Of a stretch of DNA of 64,000 nucleotides, positions 44,045 to 56,000 are shown one piece after another. Position numbers and translations under genes: made by a program. Source of the DNA: Enoplolaimus lenunculus. Lineage: Eukaryota > Nematoda > Enoplea > Enoplida > Thoracostomopsidae. The notes under the pieces were generated by a model. The model was not told the origin of the DNA, made no database searches, and saw nothing but the letters and a program-made list of their open reading frames with translations. Every line of letters starts with the position of its first letter. Position 1 is the stretch's first letter. Location: NCBI GenBank assembly GCA_030248215.1, contig JASANG010001881.1:1-64000 (forward strand), given 5' to 3'.

Positions 44045-47000
44045 CTGTAAAATATTGACATAAATTTATTTTGAACGCTTTCAAGCACAGCCCGGTTGAA
44101 AATTACTTAAATAGTTTTACTTTGCGTAAAAAGTAGCTAAAATAATTTGAGTAAATTATTTTAAACATTTTTGTAATCCTATAATAACTATTTTTTCTAT
44201 CCGGTTCCGTTTGAAATATTTTTAAATCCGGATTAGGGTTTCGCTATAATTAACGTGCTGTGCCATGCGTCAATAACCGTGCGTTCATGTGTTGAAAAGT
44301 GACTAAATTACATTTTGTATTAATGGTTTCGGTTCCGGTATTATTTAAATTCGGTTCATTGACGATGTATTTTTTCGCAAAAACTCAAAAATAACAATTT
44401 TTTGGATATTTTTTCTTGCTAAATTAATAGATATTAAATTTTAAAAAAAACTTATTCTAAATATCGTTTCAGTGAACAAATCCAAACGTGTACCTACCGA
44501 CTTTGGCGGAACAGTAAATATTTTCCGCCGGAAATGCCGGCGCCAGCCCGTAAAGCAACAGTTTGACCAGTGTTTGCGGCAATTGATTATTCGACGCCAA
44601 AACATTGACATATCTTGGCCTGAAATATTTTTCGTTATTTTTGTTTTACATTAATTTCGTTCATTTATTCCTCGATCATATCGAGCACGGATGTCGCTAT
44701 ACTTGTTGTGTGGCTCCAACCTCGTCACAAATCAGAAATAATTTAGTGATAAATTGGTTTACGGTGCCGCCGAACGGCGCCAAACGGTAAGAAACGACGC
44801 CCAAAGGCGCAGATATGGTAAAAAAGTGTAAACGAATAGCAAAAATAACGAAAAGGGAAACGGAAAACTGTTATTGAAGTATATATAAATTTCAAATAGA
44901 TTGTATTTTTCTGCCAACACAATTCAGACGTGTAAATGTTCATCGGGCGTTGTAAAATTTTGAACAAAAATGGCGGATGCACCGAAATTTTTAAGATTAC
45001 GGATGAATATCGTAATTTTTGTTTCAGTTCGGACAATTGCAGCATATCTGTAATGAAAAATTGCGAGAAATTTACGTAATTTATAGCTAATTTTGAACGT
45101 AAACAGAAACGAATTTACGGTATTTCTATAACGAAAACGGAAACAGAAACGGATACCGATTTTGACCGGAAACAGAAACGGATACCGATTCTGACCGGAA
45201 ACGGAAACGGATATCCGGTTACACCCTGGTAGTCTCGATTAAATGTTGTATTGAAATGAAACCACTAACCTTGACGATATAAGTTTTGAAGTTTTGACTG
45301 CAGAATTTGTCCAATTATCACTGATCATATCAATTTCTGTGCGTAAATTCGCCAATGATTGATTCATATTTTGGCCGACGGAAGATTGCAGTATTAAATC
45401 TGAAAACAAAAAGTAGAAAAGATTAATATTATTGAATAAAACGTGATAAATTTGAGAGATTCGAAGGTGGCTTGCTTAGAAACCTATACAAGTATATATA
45501 TACCAGGGTTCCACCGGATTTCCTGTTCCATCCGAAATTCTTGCAAAAATTCATTTCGTGTTCCTGTTCCTGTTGCGATGAAACTTAGTTCCTGTTGAAA
45601 AACGCTGAATATATATGTGTATATTTCGTAGGTCAGTCTGCTATTCAGGCCAATTACCAATTGGCCTAGGCCAATATGCTATTCGGTGCAAATAAGCAGT
45701 TTGGCCTAAGCCAATTTGCGGTTGTGAGATTTCGCAAAACAACAGTGATTTAATACCAACGCGGATTGGTTAGCAGTATTGCGTCTGTCTAAATAATCGA
45801 ATCTGATTGGTCAATAAGTTTAATACCAGCCTATACGAAACTGCTAATGGCCATGGCCAATTAGTAAATGGTCTGAATAGCAGATTGGCCTGAACAGCAG
45901 ATTGGCCTGAATAGCAGATTGCCCTGCGACATATTATACGTATATTTGGATATATGTGTACTTGCGAACACATTTGATAATATACGGTTATTACAGCTTA
46001 TGTTTCAAATTACAATAATCAACTGATCTTGTAAATAAACTTTACAGCTCTGATCAGATAAAACAGTCCTTTGCTAATATGTTGCATTAATAAGTTTTTC
46101 ATCTTTTGGTACGACAGATCCGGTGACAAAATGAATATCCGACATTTTGAATCCGGACCTGGACGCCTGGATCACATCTTTGGAGCGCTTACTTCCAGGG
46201 CATTCTTGATATAAACAGTATAAATCGCGTATTTTGCGATAACGAAACGCTAATTTTCGCATCCAGTCCATTCCGCCCCGCATTGCATGATTAGCTGTGG
46301 GAAGGCAAATTGCACCAGCGGTGGCAGGAGTTCCTCCTGACAGCGGACCGGTGCCGTTGGACATTTGCGGCAGAGAGACCGGAGAAGCGATGGTCGCTAG
46401 TGTTGATGCCACTCCACCCATAGGCGTCGAACTGGTCACCGGACAATTTGAACCAAGCGAGCTCAAAACGAAACCGTCAGCGTTGAAGTTGTAACCCCTG
46501 AAAATAGTGAACTGTAGCGAAAAAGTTAATTGCGCCTAGGTTAAAAAATACAACTGAAATTGGTCAGACTTTTAAAAGTTTGGTTCAAATCTGGCAAAAT
46601 TTAAAGTTGAACTCAAGCTGGGCGCAAAAGTTGAATTGAAAACAATCAAAATTTACAAAGTTAAATTAAAACCAGTCAAAATTTAAAAAGTTCAACTGAA
46701 ACCGGTCCGAACTTAAAAAGTTCAACTTAAACCGGTTTCAATTTAAAATATTCAATTGAAACCTGTCCGAATTTAAAAAGTTCAACTTAAACCGGTTTCA
46801 ATTTAAAATGTTCAACTGAAACCGGTCCGAATTTAAAAAGTTCAACTGAAACCGGTTAAAATTTAAAATGTTCAACTGAAACCTGTCCGAATTTAAAAAG
46901 TTCAACTTAAACCGGTTTCAATTTAAAATATTCAACTGAAACCGGTCCGAATTTAAAAAGTTCAACTGAAACCGGTTAAAATTTAAAATGTTCAACTGAA

Positions 47001-50000
47001 ACCTGTCCGAATTTAAAAAGTTCAACTTAAACCGGTTTCAATTTAAAATGTTCAACTGAAACCGGTCCGAATTTAAAAAGTTCAACTGAAACCGGTTAAA
47101 ATTTAAAATGTTCAACTGAAACCTGTCCGAATTTAAAAAGTTCAACTTAAACCGGTTTCAATTTAAAATGTTCAACTGAAACCGGTCCGAATTTAAAAAG
47201 TTCAACTGAAACCGGTTAAAATTTAAAATGTTCAACTGAAACCTGTCCGAATTTAAAAAGTTCAACTTAAACCGGTTTCAATTTAAAATGTTCAACTGAA
47301 ACCTGTCCGAATTTAAAAAGTTCAACTTAAACCGGTTTCAATTTAAAATGTTCAACTGAAACCGGTCCGAATTTAAAAAGTTCAACTGAAACCGGTTAAA
47401 ATTTAAAATGTTCAACTGAAACCGGTCCGAATTTAAAAAGTTCAAGTCAAACCGGTTAAAATTTAAAATGTTCAACTGAAACCTGTCCGAATTTAAAAAG
47501 TTCAACTTAAACCGGTTTCAATTTAAAATGTTCAACTGAAACCGGTCCGAATTTAAAAAGTTCAACTGAAACCGGTTAAAATTTAAAATGTTCAACTGAA
47601 ACCGGTCCGAATTTAAAAAGTTCAAGTCAAACCGGTTAAAATTTAAAATGTTCAACTGAAACCTGTCCGAATTTAAAAAGTTCAACTTAAACCGGTTTCA
47701 ATTTAAAATATTCAACTGAAACCTGTCCGAATTTAAAAAGTTCAACTGAAACCGGTTAAAATTTAAAATGTTCAACTGAAACCGGTCCGAATTTAAAAAG
47801 TTCAACTGAAACCGGTTAAAATTTAAAATGTTCAACTGAAACCGGTTTCAATTTAAAACGTTCAATTGAAACCGGTCACAATTTAAAATGTTAAATTGGA
47901 AACCGGTTAAAATTTAAAATGTTCAACTGAAACCGGTCCGAATTTAAAAAGTTCAACTTAAACCGGTTTCAATTTAAAACGTTCAATTGAAACCGGTCAC
48001 AATTTAAAATGTTAAATTGGAAACCGGTTAAAATTTAAAATGTTCAACTGAAACCGGTCCGAATTTAAAAAGTTCAACTTAAACCGGTTTCAATTTAAAA
48101 CGTTCAATTGAAACCGGTCACAATTTAAAATGTTAAATTGGAAACCGGTTAAAATTTAAAATGCTTCAGAACAAAAGCCCTGTTCACATGTGCATGTTTT
48201 ATGAAGCAGATCAGATTATCAAAAGAATTACGACAACGCTTACCTCAAATCCTGCCCGTTATCATCAGCAGCTAAATCTTCAATGTGAACTTGATCACAA
48301 TCCTGTAAAAAAATACAAAAATCATACAGGTAAAACGGTTCAATTTGGTTTAAGTTTACATCTGATGCGTGCCTTAGGTCTGCGATATATTTACAGGTCA
48401 TCAGGAATAAACCTAAGGTTTTCTAGTAAAAGAAATTTAAAGTTGAATATTTTTATATATTATGAATACATTATGGTTCGGTACACGTTTAAAAATACCA
48501 GAAACGGAAGCGGAACTGGTACTGTAAGTTTAGTTTAAGCTGTTTTGGTTTGTAAGACTCTTAGGTTTTGGAAAACTGCGATGAATTTTGAAATTTTACC
48601 ATTGTTTGAATGAGCGGAAGACCTAAATAGAACAACTTCCAATGGGTGTTCTAATTACCGTTTCCGGCCCATGTATAGAACAGGGCTGGATCGTTCTCCG
48701 GCTGAGCTGTAATAGAGTCAGTTTAAGCTTTAGACGAACTTTTTTTGCTTAGGCTTAGGCTTCGGCTTCGGAATAGGCTCATTTTTACACTTAGGCTTAG
48801 GCTTATGTTTAGGAATATGCTTATACTACTGTTTCGGCCCTGTTCTATACATGGGCTCCGTTTCCATAACATATGACATTCTCAATTCCGAAAATATACG
48901 AGGGTGCGACGTGAGAGTCGCCTCTTTAGCTACGAACAACTTACCCTGGGGGTGAATATTTTTCAACTGCATTAAGAGAATTGTATGTTAAGAAAATTTT
49001 TTATTTCCACCCTTTTGCAATCATTTTTGAATTCTACTAAACATCTCTGACGGTAGGAGACTGCAAAATTGTGCTCGGATTTTAGTGTTTACCTGGAGTT
49101 CTTGAAAAAAGAAATGTGGCTCTCCGATTGCGTAGAACAATTTTTGCATTTCGTATCCTGCGCTCATACAAATTCTTGGGTCCTAAAATAGTGTAAAACC
49201 CTAAAACCTTTTGGCCACAAATGAAAATGGGCTGCGGTTTATAAACCACGACCCACAGGGACACGTGCGGTCACCGCTGACCATCAACCAAAGTGACCCA
49301 CGACTCAAATTCACTTTAGACTCTGCATTTGTTGCTAAAAAGAAACCAATAAAGCAAGCAAAAGCCACTGGAAATAATTACGTACTATCCAATCAACTTT
49401 GCGCAAAAGCGTTAGCGAATGTATATAAAAGGCTGTATTCAAATTTTTTAATTATAGACCAATCACGTGCTACGAAACTATTGTAAACAAATTATGCTTG
49501 AAACTTTTCCAAAATACGTATGTGGAGCGTTCGAGCTTTAATCATATAGATAACAGGTTCTTATGGTATTAATTGTTCAGTAACCACGTATTATGTTGAG
49601 AACTAACTGAAGCTAACAGCTGTACTACAGCAGGTGCAACTCTCGCCTATTCAAACCCGTTTTTGCTTACTGATAAGCTTAGATAATTATTACATCAAAC
49701 GACACCGCCCCGTAAGAAAAGTGGCTCACGACAATTTCCTGCATCCATCATACAAATTGTTTTAACCCACAAACCGAGCCTATTGAACTACCCACGGGCA
49801 TTGCTGGGGTAGCTCCACCTTGGCCCACGCCCCCCAGCCGGAAACTTACCTTTCCAAATCGTTGGGCGTGTGAATTATCGTTCAGTGAGTTGAACAGGAT
49901 TAAAGTTTCGTCTAAATCCCAGATGAACACGCGTTCCCATTCTTGTTCGTGTTGCGTCGGACTCGCGTCGCGGCTTTTTCGTTTTTTTCCTTTGGCTAAA

Positions 50001-53000
50001 ATTAAATTTGACTAATTTTAATGGTTGAAATTTGAATTTTGGCATTTTAAAGGCCTTAAATGTAACGGAACTAATAAAGCTGATGTGTGTTTCACCAATC
50101 GCTGGGTGTCATTTGATTTTAACTTCGGCTCAGTTCAGTCTAAAGTAAAGCTATTCAGGATCAAGCTTAAAGTTGCGGTTAGATTACAGATGAGACTATG
50201 ACATAAACAAATTTAGAATGGCGTTATACCTTCGATGATGTCCCACGCCGTTCGTCGAGGTCCGTCGCCGTCCGGCGCCGTCCATCACCGTACGTCACCG
50301 CGCGGTATATTACGCGACTTACGATACAGCATTTTGACGGCCTGTGACAGACGGCTACAGACGGCGCCGGACGACGCTGCGCAAGTATAACGTCACCCTA
50401 ATTGTTGAAATTCAGCGTAGGTTTGGGTTCATTCCGGCATAGATTAGTGACTCCGACTGCTCCAGCAACTGTGATAGAGTCAACACATCTTTCAACGAGC
50501 TGACACATCCCCAGCAGTATTTTTTAGTTTGGCTAAACGTACTTTTTTTGGCTGTCGCCGTCCCAGATTTGGATGAAGGCGACAGATCTTTTGGATGTTC
50601 GAATGACGAGTTGTTGTCTGAAAATTAAAAAATAAAACCAAAATACAAATTTTATTTCATCGTTGAATTTCAAATTTCGCTAATTCTATAAATTTAACCT
50701 CTGAAATTTAGTATTTATTTTTCTATAAATGTTATGTGTTCCGAATATATATATAACCCATTGGTTGGCTTTTGTTTAGCCATAGGTTTTAGAGGGCATT
50801 CCTATATGACCGCCTTTGCCTAAGTGTTTGCCTAAATTTTGACTTTAAAACAAAACCAAAACCAGTACAAAAGTCTGTTGGTTTCCCAAAAATTATAGTT
50901 GTGGGGTTTCTAAATTTAAAACCGCCGCAAAAAGACAGTTTGTAGTTTCCTCCCGCAGTGAGAAAGTCTTGCGTACGCTTTACGCTATGGCTTATACCTA
51001 TGCTTAGTTACACGCTTAAAAGGCTTAGACTTAGGCTTAGGATTAGGCTTATGCCAGTGATGCGGTCTGCCACATTCATATGGGACATGAGAGCTTGTCC
51101 CCTGTGGGTGGAAGTACAGAAAACTTACCAGACACAGCTCCGGATCCAATTGCTGACTGGGTAGAAGATAACTGAGCACTTAACTGATAAGTTGTTGTTG
51201 CTGTTGTTGTTGCTATTGCTGGTGAACCTAATATCGAGTCACCACTATTGCTATTTTGCGCAACATCTAGCGTATTTAGGCAGTTTGTAGTGTCGAACGG
51301 ATACGGACACGTAGGACCGGCAGTACTTGTCACGGCTGCGTAGTAATGGGAGTAAGCCGTTTGAGGATAGTACATGTAATCAAAGGTTTGTCCTGGTCCC
51401 GCTGTTGCACTGTAGGGATTTCGTCCTGAAAATGGCGAAATTACGTTAAAATTGACAGTGATATATACATCTCTGTTAGATTCAAACTTATAAGCTCGTA
51501 GTTAGGTAAGAGGCAAAAGCTTAGGCTAATACCTAAGCTTATGCGGGGTTCACGTTACCGATTGTGTTTTTGGGACCTGTTTTGTCCCCTACCCATAGCA
51601 GGAGGTAGAAACAACCTATATGAATAGATTGTTAGCTAGCTACTACCCATATGGGTACCTTACGTTTGTAGCTATGGGTAACTGGTCTTCGATTTGTTAC
51701 CCATATGGGTACCTTGCGAGTGTTTTAACAATATTTATAGTTTGCGTAATTTTCTAGATTTTTTCCAAAGATATATTGTAAAAAACTAAACCTGACTTGT
51801 AAAACAAACTCACTGTACAGAGTCGATTTAAAGTGCAAGCTTGAAAGAGCATTATGATGACATCTATATGGGCCACAAGTAGACATCTTGACTCTACCCA
51901 TATGGGTAGGTCAATATTTCAAAAACCTAGCAATGTGCAATATTTTTTTCTGTTGGTATAAATCCATATGGGTAATAAAAAAGTTACAGTATACAGCCAT
52001 GGGCATAGTGACAAAACAGGTACCAAGTGCACAATTGGTAACGTGAACCCTGCATTAGGGCAGCCTTTTCCTAATCCTGAGCCAGAAGCTTAAACCTATG
52101 GGGGGGTACAAAGCTTGTAAAATGTTGGTAATTTTTCGATTGAAAACTGAACGAAATTTTGTTTTCGTAATCACAGGCCTGCGATACGATAATTGCTACA
52201 GTTGCAGCACGCAGTAAATATAAGAAGATTGCACAATTTTTGCAACGAAACTGACTATAATTTAAACTGTCAGTAAGTTGTCGGTGCTAAAACTTTTAGG
52301 GCTGAGGTATACTCCGCACGGTCAGACATTGTCGCACATTTTGATACTTTACATTTAATAACCGTTCGGGTAACGAATTGTCGTGATACCACAACCGATA
52401 TGTCCTCTTCACCCCATCCAACTCATAAACAAATGCTAAATTTACCGTAATAACTACTAAGTTGCGCTTGCGAAGATGAATTAGCGTTGAAGTATGCATT
52501 TAGCGGATATGCTGGACTAGATTTAAGCGAGCGAATGCCTAAAATAAACAAACGTACAATAATTGTTTTAACCAAGATTGAATAATGACCAAAGTGTGCA
52601 CCTCTTGGGGTCGCGCATGGTACCAAATGTACCATCGGGTGTTGCGTTTTTGGCCGACAACCCTTTGTTAGAAGGGGGGTCGCTAATACCCCGGAATTAA
52701 CCTATAGGGGAAGCATGTTTGATGCAGCATATATAAAGTGCCATGGTTCGCGCCGGTTCTACCCCCCTCTAAATAAAGGGGGTTGGGCAAAAACGCAACG
52801 CGTGTCTGGTACATTCTTTTCTGTACAGAATGTGCACAGTGGCACACTCTTGTTAAATAGCGATTATCCACTCCTGTTTTTGCTAATTTATAAAACTAAA
52901 AATTTAGTATTTTTCGTAACACTTTGGTTTCTATGTTTTGGTTCGTATGCAAATTTTTTAAACCTTGAAAATGCCCACACCCCCAGGCTGCTGTTCCACT

Positions 53001-56000
53001 ATATGCCAGAGATGGAAGTGTATCGTGCGTCTCCGTGCGGTCGGGGTCGGACTGGGCGGAATTGGTCACACTACGGATTCGGCCGCTGCACATGAGGCAA
53101 AAACCAAACGTTGGATTTGCCTCGGTTTTGAAATTTTTGGCTCACAAGTAAACTGAAGTTTTTTCCAGGGGACTGAGCATCTAAAATTTTTGTCGCTAAT
53201 CGGAGTTTTGAATTTTTTAGTCCACCGCTTGCCAACATATATATTATATCATAGTTCCAACAGGACCTAAATTTTGCCGAAACAGGAACAGGAACAGGAA
53301 TCGAATTTCTGTGCAGGAACCGCAATTTGAAATAAATTTCATCACCGAATACTGTTGGACTTTTTAGAAAACTTGCCAAAAAATGACTTAAGCGAATTTT
53401 GAGCTATTTAATCATCAAGTTTTGCGAAAACACAACAGAAACAGTTTATTAACAAAATTGAAGTAATTCGAAAAACTCACATGTCGAAATAACAATTGTT
53501 AAACACAACGTTTCCAATATTTAAATGATTATGAATTATTTGCAACAAAACCGTAACAATTCCAGTTACAGGAATTCAATTTTTGCAGAAATTCCGGTTG
53601 ATCCCTGATATATGTTTAAATAAATAAATAAATAAATAAATATTATATATATTAAGCATCGTATTAAGCGACATATATGCATAATAAGTCCAAATTACTA
53701 ATTACAATTGTTCTACTGTACAAAAAGCAGTTGGTACCAAATTTACATGACCGCTGAGCGCAGTGGCGGATCCAGGATCTCAAAATGGGGGGGCAAAATT
53801 TTACAGGTAATAAACTTATTTTTGACCCATACTGTAGTGACCCAAATAAGAGTGGGGGTCCCCGTTTTGAGTACCAATTAATAGGAGTCCGTATTTCTAA
53901 TAAGAATCCGTAAGCGGGTAGAGTCCTTAAACCCTTGTTTAGAGTCCATAAATGTCTATTATCCCTCAATGTAGTGCATAAATGACTCCAGGGCCAAGAA
54001 ACTTTAAAGCGTGCTTATACTATTGTGTAGAAAACAGAGAAATAAACAGCGTATAACAGCAATTGACACTATATAATTTTTGTCGAGATGCTGTTGGGGG
54101 GGGCACGGCCGGGGTGCCCCCCGTGGATCCGCCATTGGCTGAGCGAGTTATACACAACCGCACTACGGATATAAGTCCGAATTAAACATTTTGGCCGTCT
54201 GGCTGAGGGTTCATTTAATGTTCTGCCCGGCGAGATTGACATTTTTCTTGGTTTTCCAGCCATATTTTGTAAGGACTACAAATCCCTGTATGGCACTTAC
54301 CGTAAGTAGTTGATAACGCAGAATATGGATTAGATGAATCGGTAACGTATAATCCCACGCCACCAGGGAGATGTTGACTATTGTACATGTTTCTTAAAGC
54401 AACAACAACAACAACAACAATAACGATTTAGCAAGTTGTTCTAATACCTGTGAAAGTGGTTACTTTGTATCAGACTTACGTATAGAACAGGACCGGAACA
54501 GTAGTATAAGCATATTCTTAAGCCTAAGCGCAAGCCTAAGCGTAAGGATGATCTTATTCCTAAAGCCTAAGCCTAAGCGTAAGGATGAGCCTATTCCTAA
54601 GCCTAAGTTTAAGCCTAAGCTTAAGCGTAAGCCTAAGCGTAAAGATGAGCTGATTCCTAAGCCTAAGCAAAAAAGTTAGTCTAAAGCTTAACTTGACACA
54701 ATTTCACCATGCAGGAAAACGTTCCATCTCTGTGCTATGGTCCCTAAAGCGTCTAAAAGTGTTTGTTTTGTATCATCCCTTGATAATTTTTTGGAGAAAA
54801 TGAATTACCCCGAACAATTCCAGAAACAGATCATAATCGAGATAAGTAAAGTCATGGTGCCCATAGTCAGAAGGCAGCCAGGGTGAACACAGCCCCCACG
54901 AAGAATTTTGCATTTACTTCTAGTGAATTTTCAACCTTGCTTGTAAGTCATCGAAATCCCTTGTATGTCGCTCCTGACACATTTTTAGCTCACCCTAGGA
55001 AGATGAGCTGGCTATAGGCCAACCTTGTATACGAGTTTTGGCTCATGTATGAACCGATCAGTGGACATTGTCCACAAGATACCATTTTCAAAGACGCAAG
55101 CATGTGAGAACTGTCCCTGGAAGGCGACACATATTTGAATTTCAATCGTGTACTCGAATCGATTTAAGCAGACAAAGGTCAAAAGCTTCGAATTCTCAAC
55201 TGTAATTCGAAATTCAACGTGGAGGTCAAGTTTACACAATTGTTTGATCACTAACATATACCGACATTCAACTGTGAACAGACTAAAGCATTTGAGTAAA
55301 TATGAAAATGTTTCAGAATGTCACCAAGTTAAAAAGCGTATCAGCAAAAGTGATTTTTGTGAATTTGCTAAAATTTCCGTGTTCTATGGAATTATTAGGT
55401 TATTAGCCAGCTTATACGCTGAATCCTTTAAATTTAAACCTAATAATTTGTTATAACTGATCCGTGGATCAGGTTAAAATTTCAAACTGTAAGCAAGTGA
55501 GACATGCTTGTCCTGGTGCGTATGCAATATATACGTAATGAACATTTTGTAGTATGCTAGCTGGCAGGATACGGTCGACAGATATGACGAAAAATGCCGT
55601 AGGAGACGCGGGTTGCGTGGCGCAGTGGTACAGCGTTCGCTTAAGTATCTGTAGGCATCGAGTTCGATCCCCGCTCCGGAGGCCCACGTTTCTGACTCCT
55701 TAGTTGACAGGTCTGAAGTCCCGGTACCTACCTAGACTGACAAACACGCCGACATCATCGTTGTGCTAGAATATCTATTGTGTAAGTGGAATTTTAAAAC
55801 ATTTAAAACATCCGTTTTATGGCAGTCTCACGAATAAAATCTTGCGCATACGTCGAACGAGTTCGGGGGTGGCGGTATACTTTTGATGACGTTCGGCGCC
55901 GTCCGTTCAAAGGTGGGTCGAAAAAGGTTCGTTTTAGCAAAATTACAAACTCACCCTGTGTAGTATGCAGAATTGAAAGCTCCCGTTGCCGAAGGCAGCA

